Assembly (NCBI GenBank): GCA_946413585.1
Contig: CAMKLG010000011.1
Coordinates: 1 to 64,000 of the forward strand
DNA length: 64,000 nt
From: an uncultured Bacteroidales bacterium
GTDB taxonomy: Bacteria > Bacteroidota > Bacteroidia > Bacteroidales > WCHB1-69
Direction of reading: 5' to 3'
The notes below the pieces were generated by a model. That model ran no database searches. It was not told the DNA's origin and saw only the letters and a list, made by a program, of their open reading frames with translations. How positions within the stretch are numbered: the first letter of the stretch is position 1; each line of letters starts with the position of its first letter. This document shows, one piece after another, positions 50,401 to 58,121 of this stretch. The position numbers and the translations under genes are program-made.

Positions 50401-53400
50401 CGGCGGCGAAGGAAACGCCGTTCCATTCGATGGGGAGCTGGCTTTCGCAGATTGTGGAGTCGGCTTCTGTGGTTACGTTATGGTGAACGACTACGTTCAC
50501 CACAAGGAGACTGTCGCAGTTTTGGGCGTTGGTGAGGGTTTGGGTGTAGGCACCTTCTGAGGAATAGAGGCTGTCGTTGATGAGGAGCGGCAGGGCGTTC
50601 TCCACCACCGCCGTGTCAAGGGTGCCGTAGGTGGTCGGGATTACCGTCACGGTCATCAGCAACACGCTGTCTGCGCCGTTCGATGAAGTAAGGATTGCCG
50701 GCAGAGTACCTGCCTCTTCAAAAATCACTCCGTTCCATTCAAATGGCAGCGAGTTTTCGCAAATGGTGGTGTCTGCACTTGCAGACACATTCTCAATCAC
50801 ATTCAGAACCACAGTCAACACGCTGTCGCAGCCTGCGGCGTTGGTGAGATGCTGGAGGTATGTTCCAGCAGAGTCGTAATAATAACCGTTGAACTCGTAG
50901 GGTAGGTCATTCTGCAAAATCGTCAACGTGGTTGCATCCTCCGTCAACTCATTCACATACAGTCTCATCACAACCAAGCTGTCACATCCGTGCGAGGTCT
51001 GCAACTGGGCTGACTGTTCACCCGCATCCGAGAACGACACATCGTTCCAAACGATCGGAAGTGCGTTGCGGCATACCGTGCTGTCCACCGAAACCGTGTC
51101 GGAATGATGCACCGTCAAATGCATGGTCACCAAGCTGTCACAGCCATAGCTATTCGCCAACATCACATCATAATCTCCTGAAATGGTGTAGGTTGAATCA
51201 TACCAGTCTTTCGCATTACAAACCGTGTCATAGATATGGGTATGATGTATCGGTTTACTTGACACCAAGAGGTTCACCAGGCTGTCGCAACCGAATTCCG
51301 AAGCGAGCATGATCCGGTAGAAGCCGGTGTCAGCCAAAAGCGTGTCGTGATAGAGGTAGGGGTATTCGTTTTCGCAAACATAAATGGTGTCCATCACCTC
51401 ATACGTGGGCATGATAACCAATCGGAGCACTGTGGTGCTGTCGCAGCCGCCGACCGCCGTGCTGTGGTTGACAAACAGGTCGTTGCTATCAGAAATATTC
51501 GTCAACGTGAACCCGTACCCGGTATATTCCGTTTCATTCACGCATATAGTGTCCGTAAGTTGTACAAAATTGTAGGGCTGAGGATAGACCATCTTGCATC
51601 CGCTTACCACTCCGCAACCACCTGTGGCAGAGATACATATAGCAAACGAATCAGCGTAGGTGTCAAACAGCATGGTGATTTCGTATGGATTTTGCTGCTG
51701 AAGTACGATAATGCTGTCTGCAACCGTCCATTGCACATGCTGCAGGCCCGCCAGAGAATCCACCCTGTAGGTGTAACTACCTCCTTGACAAGGGTATAGC
51801 TCGCCATCTATCTCAGGCGGTGTATCTGTGTTCGGGGTCACCATCAGTTGGAGAATCACCAAACTGTCACACCCGTCTGCTGCCGTTCCTGCATGGATGG
51901 TATCCGTGTATAAACCTGTTTCTATTGGCGTGAAATTAAAACCGTAATCCTGATAGGAATTGCCCAGGCATATCGTATCCTCCACCACCAGGTGGTTCTC
52001 GCGCACATCCAGCTCCAGTATAAAGGTGCTGTCGCAATATTGCCCAGGCACGCTCACCGCACGGGTATAGGTGAAATGCCCGCTTTCGGAAGTTTCCACA
52101 TCAAAGCCATGAGAAGTGTAATGATCTCCCTGGCAAACTGTATCATGGAATGTCAACGTAGGTCCTTCCACCACCTTCACCCGCGCATAGAGGTTGGAGC
52201 AGAACACCGTGCCGTTGCTGGTGATGTAGAGCGTGGCCGAAACCGTGTAGTGGCCAGCAGCAGTGTAATCGTGTACCGCCACCGACGCATTCTGCAACGG
52301 ACTGCCGTCGCCGAAGTTCCACACCACACTGTCGCACGGATAGTTGACATACGTGCTGAACTCGATCGGCTCGTAAGGACAGAACTTCGTGTCGGGCGGC
52401 AGCTCGGTATTGAGGATGCCGTTGACGAACAACTGCTCTTTGAGCGGCACCGCCTTGGAACCGGCAGCATAACCGTAAGATTCGTGGTACCCCAGACCGT
52501 AGCAGTGCGCGATGAAACCGCCGTCGCAATGCAGCGTGTGAGTGCCGTTGTTAATATGCTTACGTACGAAGGCAAAGTCCGAGCTCCCGTTCAACAGGGC
52601 GAACTGGCCGCCGATATTTACGCCGTCGAGCGTCACATCGCTAACAGCATCGGAGGGAACCACGATGTTGACGTAATGGTCGGAGATGCCCGGCGAGTTG
52701 AAAGTTGCGAAGGTGATATTCGTGAGCATCTGCTCGGTAGGTGGAATCCAGACCATTGACGGGTCACTGCGCTCCTGCGAGTTGCCCTGCACAGCGCCTG
52801 CGATGTAGAGATAGACGCCGGCAGGCTCGGAAGTTTCCAAATAGCAGGAACCGTCACCGCCTGTGAGCTGGAACTCGTGGGTTTGGTAGGCCTGCAACGT
52901 GGCAATATGCGTGCCGTTCTTCCGGATTTCGGTGTTGTTGCGCATCGCGGTCACTCGCACCACATCGAAATTCTGACTCTCGGTGGTGGTGATGGAGAAG
53001 GAGCGGCCCCAGTAGTTGGTCCCCACCGCCTGCTCCACCAGATGGTCGGTGTAGGAGTTGTTGGTGGGCACCAATGCGCAGACGTTGCCGTTGAAGACCG
53101 CCACGGGCTTGTTGCCGTGTGCGTGAATCACTGTGCCCGAAAGGTCACCCAAGACGCCGCCATACTGCGACATTCCCAAGTAGGTCTGCCCCTGCTGGAG
53201 CATCACCGAGTAGGTTTGCTGCGCGGGATGGCCGCCCTGTAATGCCCGAGAAGGCGTAATATCGACCCAAGTGCTGTCCTGGGTGGCCACAATCACGAAC
53301 TCCGCGTTCATCATCGGGGTGTAGGTCTGCAAAATGTACTCGTTGGAGAGCGCATCCACGGGAAACACGTCAGTGACATCAAAGCTGCTGGTGTTGTAGT

Positions 53401-56400
53401 TGGCGGCATAAACCGACACGGTGTCGGAGGTTTCCACCAGAAGTCCGTAATTGCCCACCACGCCTGCCTGTTGGCTATAAGCCTGCGCCAACGGCACGCT
53501 GACCGTGGTCACCGAATGGTCGGCGACGGAGAAACTCACGCTCCAGCCTGTGCGCGGGTTGCTCACGGTGCCAGTACAAGCCTCCTCCGCCGAGATGTTC
53601 AGCGTGAGGGTGGGATTATGGAAGTGGTTGCGCAAGTATGACAGCCAGAAGGTCTTGCCCATAGAGGCCGGAGCGCCCAACGAATCGGCCATCATCGAGG
53701 ACGGCACCACCATCACCGTCGCGGTATCGATACACTCGCCGCCGTTGCTGACGATGACGGCATATTCTGTGGGAATCAGTGGCGACACCTGCACGGCGTT
53801 GGTGTCTTCGTTGCTATGCGTCCAATGATAGTGCATTGCACCGGGCGTGGCCGTTAAGTCAAAATAGTAGCCCTGACAGTTGTCTGACGGAACTTCAATG
53901 GCCGACAACGTCAGCTCAAAGTCGCTGAAGGAGAACTCGTAAGCACCCTGATCGACAATGCTCTCACAGGCGATACGTGGGTCGTCCTTGAGGTCCACCG
54001 GCCAAGTTGCCCACTGGTTGTCGCCCGCATCAATGGCTGGTGAAAGTTGCCGCAACGCGTAGTTATTCTGCTCATTGACAAAGACATCGGGCGTGTCTTC
54101 CAGCATATTATGGTCGCCGGAGAAATGTCCGCCCGCACTCATCGTATGGCCGGGGTTGTTGATGATAATATTGTTGTAGAGATAGAGGGTGTGGGTGGTA
54201 TCGGTCTGATGCACCGGATAGCAGATGAAGGTGTCGGGGATGTCTTCGTACAGCTCAAACGCGCCGATTTCAATAGTGTCGGACATAATGCGCGGATGCT
54301 TGAAGAGGTCCACCGGCACTTCGCAGCAAGCATTGTTGCCCTGATTCACCGCGATGGAATTCTCCCGGGGCATATAATTCTCCCGATTGTGTTCGAACAA
54401 CGTGTCATTATCCTCCAGGATATTATGCGTGGAAAGGGCGGACACATTCGCATTCAACGCCCAATCGCAGTTGTTGATGACGATATTGTTGCACAGATAG
54501 ATTTCCGCCGTGTCGGCCGTCTGCAACACCGCGTAAACCGTATCCACTGTGAAGGTCTCGGTGTAAAACTCGAAGGCACCCACATCAATGGTGTCGTGGA
54601 TGACACGGTCTTTGTCACGAAAATCCAACGAAAGCGTGTTGCAGCTGTTGTCGCCCGCATCCACGGCGGGTGAGTGCGACCAAAGATTGAAGTTGAGGAC
54701 AGCGTCGGCGAAGACCTGCACGCTGTCGGAGAGGATGTTGCTCGCCGGCACCGATTCGGCATTCACCATTGCCTCGTGCTCAGGATTATTGACAATGATG
54801 TTGTTGCAGAGCGTCAGGTTATGGCTGCCGACAACATGCACCGCATACGCAGGACCGAATGCCGCCGCATCGGGATCGAACTGCTCAAAGGCACCAATAT
54901 CTATCGTTTCCGCGAAAATTCTGGGGCTCTTCGCCAAATCCACCGCCACCTCGTTGCAGCTGTTGTTCCCTCGGTTGACCGCCTGGGACTCGGGTCGGGG
55001 CATGTAATCATCGCGGTTGTCGGTGAATAGGCTGTCCTGATCCGTCAGAATATTGGAAGAGTCCGCTGCCACATTCGTGTTCGGGGAGAAGACGCTGTTG
55101 TTGATGATGATGTTGTTGCAGAGCGTGAGCGTGTCGGGCGTGGTCTGCACCACCGACGTGATGGCGTACCCGCCGTACCAGGTGCCGCCGCCCCCACCGG
55201 AGCCGCCTCCGCCGCCTCCGCCTCCTCCGGCACCACCACCGCCTCCGCCAGCCCAGGTCGAATCCTGAGGCTCACGCTCGGGAATCTCAAACGCACCGAT
55301 GTCTATCGTGCCGTTCGTAATACGGGTCACCGTATCGATGTCCGTGGCCCAGCTGCTGCAGCTGTTGTCGCCCGCATCCACGGCCGGGGAGTGCTCTGTC
55401 GGCTTGAAGTTGAGCACCGCGTCGCAGAAGAGCGCGATGCTGTCCGACAGGATATTGCTTTCGGGAACCTCCCCGATGTTGGTTTCCGCCTCGTGCTCGG
55501 GATTGTTCACGATGATGTTGTTGCAAAGCAGAAGTGTATGGTGCTGAACCTGATGCACCGCGTACGCCGGCCCGAACACGCCCTCTTCCTCCTCTGCCAA
55601 CTCGAAAGCACCCATCTCAATGGTGCCGCCCGAGATGCGCTCGTGTCCGTCCAAGTCCTTCTCCACAGAGTTGCACGCATTATTACCTGCGTTCACCGCC
55701 TCCGATTCGGGACGAGGCGTGTAATCATCTGTGTTGTCCGTAAACAACGTATCCACGTCTGTGACAATGTTATACGCCACATCCGCTACGTTGGTATTCT
55801 CCGAATAGACGCAATTGTTGATGATGATGTTGTTGCAGAGGCTCACCACCGCGTTGTCCTGAAACACCGTGTAAGCCTGCACGGTGACCGTATCGGTGTT
55901 GACCGTGAACTCGAACGCACCCACATCGATGGCATTGCCCTGCACACGGGTATGGACGTCAATGTCCACGGGCAACGAAAGGCATCCGTTCGAACCCGCA
56001 TCCACCGCCGGGGAGTGCGACCAAAGCCCGAAATGGATAATCGCATCCTGAAACACCTGCAGGCTGTCGGAAAGGATATTGTTGCTCGGCACAGCCGTCA
56101 GGTTCGTCATGGCCGTATGCTCGGGATTGTTGACGATGATGTTGTTGCAGAGCACCAATTGTCCCGTTCCGGTTTGGTGCACCGCGTATTGCGGGGTTCT
56201 GGCCTCCACCGGGTACTCGTAGGCACCCAAATCGACAGTCCCGTTCACCACGCGGGGATGGCCGTCCAGATCCTCCTGCCCGACAGCGCAACCGTTGTCA
56301 CCCGCATCAATCGCGGGCGAATGGGTGGGCAGCCGGAAGTCGCCCTGCGAATCCACGAAGAGACCGCCGACCGCCTGCGTGAGGTTGAAGGCCGACAACG

Positions 56401-56554
56401 AGATGTTGACCTCGCCGTCCGCGTTGTTGACCACGATATTGTTGCACACCGACACCGCCGCGCTGTCCTCAATCAGCAGCCCGAAGCCCGTCTGGGCATT
56501 CGCCGCGATCAGACCGCACAACAGAATCACTATGCTAAATATCCGTTTCATCAA
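47408..56554 (-). CDS. Giant T9SS-exported surface protein (beta-helix, IgGFc-binding-like, PKD and tandem repeats)
   Basis: This 3048-residue secreted protein starts with signal MMKRIFSIVILLCGLIAANAQ. Residues 25-920 hold about eight units with LCNNIIVNN, NILSDS, SPAVDAGDN and GTIDIGAFE, the pattern of right-handed beta-helix/choice-of-anchor Q proteins, interrupted by a Gly-rich linker (about 433-455). Residues 960-1390 resemble an IgGFc-binding N-terminal domain (GKTFWLSYLRNHF, VFPVDALSNEYILQTYTP). A PKD domain follows (VVWNFGDGSPLQNASV, about 1400-1450). Residues 1470-2560 are tandem units of about 104 residues ending CDSLL or ADSTV, some identical in DNA. The C-terminus (LLLPNAITPSNHDGLNDYFSI, YNRWGELVYYT, about 2955-3048) is a gliding-motility-associated T9SS type B sorting domain. 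It is probably an adhesin or surface stalk. Confidence 0.85.
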   Translation of the reverse strand: MMKRIFSIVILLCGLIAANAQTGFGLLIEDSAAVSVCNNIVVNNADGEVNISLSAFNLTQAVGGLFVDSQGDFRLPTHSPAIDAGDNGCAVGQEDLDGHPRVVNGTVDLGAYEYPVEARTPQYAVHQTGTGQLVLCNNIIVNNPEHTAMTNLTAVPSNNILSDSLQVFQDAIIHFGLWSHSPAVDAGSNGCLSLPVDIDVHTRVQGNAIDVGAFEFTVNTDTVTVQAYTVFQDNAVVSLCNNIIINNCVYSENTNVADVAYNIVTDVDTLFTDNTDDYTPRPESEAVNAGNNACNSVEKDLDGHERISGGTIEMGAFELAEEEEGVFGPAYAVHQVQHHTLLLCNNIIVNNPEHEAETNIGEVPESNILSDSIALFCDAVLNFKPTEHSPAVDAGDNSCSSWATDIDTVTRITNGTIDIGAFEIPEREPQDSTWAGGGGGGAGGGGGGGGGSGGGGGTWYGGYAITSVVQTTPDTLTLCNNIIINNSVFSPNTNVAADSSNILTDQDSLFTDNRDDYMPRPESQAVNRGNNSCNEVAVDLAKSPRIFAETIDIGAFEQFDPDAAAFGPAYAVHVVGSHNLTLCNNIIVNNPEHEAMVNAESVPASNILSDSVQVFADAVLNFNLWSHSPAVDAGDNSCNTLSLDFRDKDRVIHDTIDVGAFEFYTETFTVDTVYAVLQTADTAEIYLCNNIVINNCDWALNANVSALSTHNILEDNDTLFEHNRENYMPRENSIAVNQGNNACCEVPVDLFKHPRIMSDTIEIGAFELYEDIPDTFICYPVHQTDTTHTLYLYNNIIINNPGHTMSAGGHFSGDHNMLEDTPDVFVNEQNNYALRQLSPAIDAGDNQWATWPVDLKDDPRIACESIVDQGAYEFSFSDFELTLSAIEVPSDNCQGYYFDLTATPGAMHYHWTHSNEDTNAVQVSPLIPTEYAVIVSNGGECIDTATVMVVPSSMMADSLGAPASMGKTFWLSYLRNHFHNPTLTLNISAEEACTGTVSNPRTGWSVSFSVADHSVTTVSVPLAQAYSQQAGVVGNYGLLVETSDTVSVYAANYNTSSFDVTDVFPVDALSNEYILQTYTPMMNAEFVIVATQDSTWVDITPSRALQGGHPAQQTYSVMLQQGQTYLGMSQYGGVLGDLSGTVIHAHGNKPVAVFNGNVCALVPTNNSYTDHLVEQAVGTNYWGRSFSITTTESQNFDVVRVTAMRNNTEIRKNGTHIATLQAYQTHEFQLTGGDGSCYLETSEPAGVYLYIAGAVQGNSQERSDPSMVWIPPTEQMLTNITFATFNSPGISDHYVNIVVPSDAVSDVTLDGVNIGGQFALLNGSSDFAFVRKHINNGTHTLHCDGGFIAHCYGLGYHESYGYAAGSKAVPLKEQLFVNGILNTELPPDTKFCPYEPIEFSTYVNYPCDSVVWNFGDGSPLQNASVAVHDYTAAGHYTVSATLYITSNGTVFCSNLYARVKVVEGPTLTFHDTVCQGDHYTSHGFDVETSESGHFTYTRAVSVPGQYCDSTFILELDVRENHLVVEDTICLGNSYQDYGFNFTPIETGLYTDTIHAGTAADGCDSLVILQLMVTPNTDTPPEIDGELYPCQGGSYTYRVDSLAGLQHVQWTVADSIIVLQQQNPYEITMLFDTYADSFAICISATGGCGVVSGCKMVYPQPYNFVQLTDTICVNETEYTGYGFTLTNISDSNDLFVNHSTAVGGCDSTTVLRLVIMPTYEVMDTIYVCENEYPYLYHDTLLADTGFYRIMLASEFGCDSLVNLLVSSKPIHHTHIYDTVCNAKDWYDSTYTISGDYDVMLANSYGCDSLVTMHLTVHHSDTVSVDSTVCRNALPIVWNDVSFSDAGEQSAQLQTSHGCDSLVVMRLYVNELTEDATTLTILQNDLPYEFNGYYYDSAGTYLQHLTNAAGCDSVLTVVLNVIENVSASADTTICENSLPFEWNGVIFEEAGTLPAILTSSNGADSVLLMTVTVIPTTYGTLDTAVVENALPLLINDSLYSSEGAYTQTLTNAQNCDSLLVVNVVVHHNVTTEADSTICESQLPIEWNGVSFAAAGIQSAVLTAHTGADSTVVMHLTVIPTTYGILDTAVVENALPLLINDSLYSSEGAYTQTLTNAQNCDSLLVVNVVVHHNVTSETDSAICESQLPIEWNGVSFAAAGTKTAVLTAFTGADSTVVMHLTVLLTTYGTLDTAVVENALPLLINDSLYSSEGAYTQTLTNAQNCDSLLVVNVVVHHNVTSETDSAICESQLPIEWNGVSFAAAGTKTAVLTAFTGADSTVVMHLTVLLTTYGTLDTAVVENALPLLINDSLYSSEGAYTQTLTNAQNCDSLLVVNVVIHHNVTSEADSTICESQLPIEWNGVSFATAGTQTALLTASTGADSTVVMHLTVHYPSDSTLYLTIYERELPYALNADTYDSAGTYTQTLTNVAGCDSTLTVVLAVIPTVYASADSTICSSELPLIWNGVEFTAAGTQTATLQAANGTDSVLTMTLTVNAVTGTTLNAEIVQNNLPYVLNDSSYTATGTYYQHFTNAAGCDSTVTLNLTVYNNTTAQVYATACASALPYTWGGHVFEAAGTFVDSLLTDHGADSVVTYTLSVDEIAATIPNVTHVTCFSGSNGAATATVTGGMPNFAYAWTDAAGASVSTTTSISNQPAGNYTFSVTDAIGCVATATVTLNTLNDALQPGTIAENQVVCEGEQPLPFTGTAASGGDNGAYQWQVSTNGTDWTPAPGTNNTQSYTYPNIPTTAFSLRRAWVSQSCGTEYSNTVNITLWPNTMDTVTAAVCQNEAFEGFGFEVTADQTAVPGDYTFEQHHATGHCDSAVVLILTVNPLFETEVEDVVCEGEGYDDNGFSVVPIETVGEQQLTRVLTLQSAAGCDSVVTLRLRVIDTAVRIVSLTPDFCEDLSAELMVVTDMPNYVWSTGETAPTITVTHSGSYYVTASQGECSNTARFVIENCDDQLLLPNAITPSNHDGLNDYFSIPERNLLNINLFEIWIYNRWGELVYYTNDKNFRWNGEYRGTIQYQTVYNYVIRYTNAAGKPEFVKGSVTVL
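49430..50640 (-). repeat. 312-bp tandem repeats within the giant gene, about four copies
   Basis: The period is 312 bp (104 codons). Units beginning at 49681 and 49993 appear identical over their length; flanking units at about 49430 and 50304 are close but diverged. The ORF track shows the same antisense ORF at 49715, 50027 and 50339, confirming the spacing. Confidence 0.92.
55190..55256 (-). repeat. Gly-rich linker coding repeat
   Basis: A GGN-type run on the minus strand encodes GGGGGGAGGGGGGGGGSGGGGG (about residues 433-455) between beta-helix units. It is a simple-sequence tract prone to length change. Confidence 0.9.
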
Positions 56555-56561
56555 CTTTGTC

Positions 56562-58043
56562 CTAATTTTTCACACACCTGACAGAAAACCCTTTGTCGGA
56601 AGTCGTATAATTGCTGGAAAAGGCTGCATTGTCGTACGAGAGCGTCCAATAGACGCAATCGCTGTTGGAAGAGCCGTTCCGGGAGGTGGTCCAGAAGAAG
56701 CCCTGCGTGTAGAGCCCGTTGAAGGAGCCGTTATAGGAACCGGCGGGGCGGGCATCAAACAGGGTGATATTGTTGGCAGACAGGTCGTTACCCACCGCGC
56801 AGTTCACGTCGGAAGTCTGCCAGTACTCGTTGGCGGCAAGGGCCTTGGCCAAGTTGCTCGCCGACTGTCCGCAATAGTAGGCGTTGTCGGCTGCCAGCCA
56901 AGAGGCCAACTGCGAAAATTCCGTGGTCGAGGGAAGATGCCAGCCGTTGGGGCAGACCCCCTGCATCCCGCTGGGGGCATTGTCGGTGTAGTTGCTCTGG
57001 GTGCCGTGCCGCGCTGCCGCCACGTTGTAGAGCAGCCCGAAGGTCTCAGTCTCGGCGGCGGAGGTACCCGCGTTGTAGTAGCGAGGTTCCGAGGTAGAGA
57101 TGGTCAGAGCGTTGGAAATAGCCGTCCCGTCGGCGAAGTGCGTCACGCGCAGGTTCTCGCGCATCCAGCACTGCTCGCCAATGAGCACGGTGGCATACAC
57201 GTTGTTGTCGTAGTCGGTCACGGTGCCGCAGTTGAAACCGTAATTGCGGGTGATGGTGTTGTTGGTCACACTGCCGGAAGCCGCCGCGGCCCCATAGCCG
57301 TTGTCGGCGCGGTTGAAACAGACCACGCTGTTGAGCAGGATACCGTTGTTCTGCACATAGACTCCTCCACCCTTGGCCGGTTGGTCGTCCGCGATGCCGT
57401 GGGCCATGCAGAGGGTGATGACGCAGTGCGTCACCGTGCCGCCATCGACCAAAACCCCGCCGCCATGGACGGAGGACTTGCCGTGCCGCACGACACAGCC
57501 CTCCAGCCTTCCGCCTGTCTGCACTGTAGCCACGCGATGGGTCATCCCACCGTCGAGCACTGTGCAGCGCGACAGATTCGTCCACTGGCTGTTTGCGCCG
57601 GGAAGCTGCCGTTGCGTGGTGTCCATGCCCGTGCTGGTGGTCGCATACCCGCCCGTGACGGTCACGCCCTCAGGGATCACCAGCTCCGCAGCCTCCTCAT
57701 ACAGCCCCGCCATGACATAGACATGTGTACCTGCATTGGCAATGGCCAATGCCCCTGACACCGTACGCTTCGCCGTTTCCCACGAGAGCCCGTTGCCGCT
57801 GTCGTCCGTTGCAGCCGCCGACACAAAGACCTGTGCGTGAGCATGTGCGCAGAGGCACAGGAGGAGGACTGCAAGGACACGCAGGCTCCTACCCCATACT
57901 GCGTTTCGCTTGTATGGGGTTATTTGCACTCCGTGCGCCCCACACTGCGCCCCACACTGCGGCTTCGCCTTGTGTGGGGTTAATTGCACTCCGTGCGTAT
58001 TGCCTCTTCGAGGCTGCTCAAGGTATATTGTTAGATTTAACAT
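56562..58043 (-). CDS. FISUMP-domain surface protein with beta-helix (start uncertain)
   Basis: This 493-residue ORF has a real export signal only at about 54-70 (RVLAVLLLCLCAHAHAQ). The preceding 50 residues are encoded by two copies of an extragenic repeat (HGVQLTPHK, HGVQITPYK), so the true start may be a GTG at 57929 or another later codon. A parallel beta-helix region (about 75-265, GGGVLVDGGTVTHCVIT, VTNNTITRNYGF) is followed by a Fibrobacter succinogenes major (FISUMP) domain: GTVTDYDNNVYATVLIGEQCWMRENLRVTH, CPNGWHLPSTTEFSQL, ending GFSVRCVKN. Its function is unknown; relatives are cell-surface proteins. It ends 7 bases before the giant gene starts, suggesting one transcript. Confidence 0.75.
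   Translation of the reverse strand: MLNLTIYLEQPRRGNTHGVQLTPHKAKPQCGAQCGAHGVQITPYKRNAVWGRSLRVLAVLLLCLCAHAHAQVFVSAAATDDSGNGLSWETAKRTVSGALAIANAGTHVYVMAGLYEEAAELVIPEGVTVTGGYATTSTGMDTTQRQLPGANSQWTNLSRCTVLDGGMTHRVATVQTGGRLEGCVVRHGKSSVHGGGVLVDGGTVTHCVITLCMAHGIADDQPAKGGGVYVQNNGILLNSVVCFNRADNGYGAAAASGSVTNNTITRNYGFNCGTVTDYDNNVYATVLIGEQCWMRENLRVTHFADGTAISNALTISTSEPRYYNAGTSAAETETFGLLYNVAAARHGTQSNYTDNAPSGMQGVCPNGWHLPSTTEFSQLASWLAADNAYYCGQSASNLAKALAANEYWQTSDVNCAVGNDLSANNITLFDARPAGSYNGSFNGLYTQGFFWTTSRNGSSNSDCVYWTLSYDNAAFSSNYTTSDKGFSVRCVKN
57892..57997. repeat. Two copies of CCCCAYACTGCG...TCCGTGCG repeat
   Basis: Copy A 57892-57937 and copy B 57950-57997 (CCCCAYACTGCG.TTCGC.TTGTRTGGGGTT.ATTTGCACTCCGTGCG) are close matches, with a partial unit between them. 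Each can fold as a hairpin (CCCCACACT...AGTGTGGGG-like arms). They are in frame with the FISUMP gene. Confidence 0.75.
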
Positions 58044-58090
58044 TCTTTATTTTTCATTCTGCATTCATATTTAGTTTTGTTTCTCCTTGT

Positions 58091-58113
58091 GACGCAAAAT
58101 TTTGCGTCTCTAC
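58091..58113. repeat. Palindromic repeat GACGCAAAATTTTGCGTC
   Basis: An 18-bp perfect palindrome followed by TCTAC, just downstream (minus strand) of the 58122-60731 gene. It is the half-degraded version of the element at 60771. Confidence 0.75.
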
Positions 58114-58121
58114 CCCTCCTC

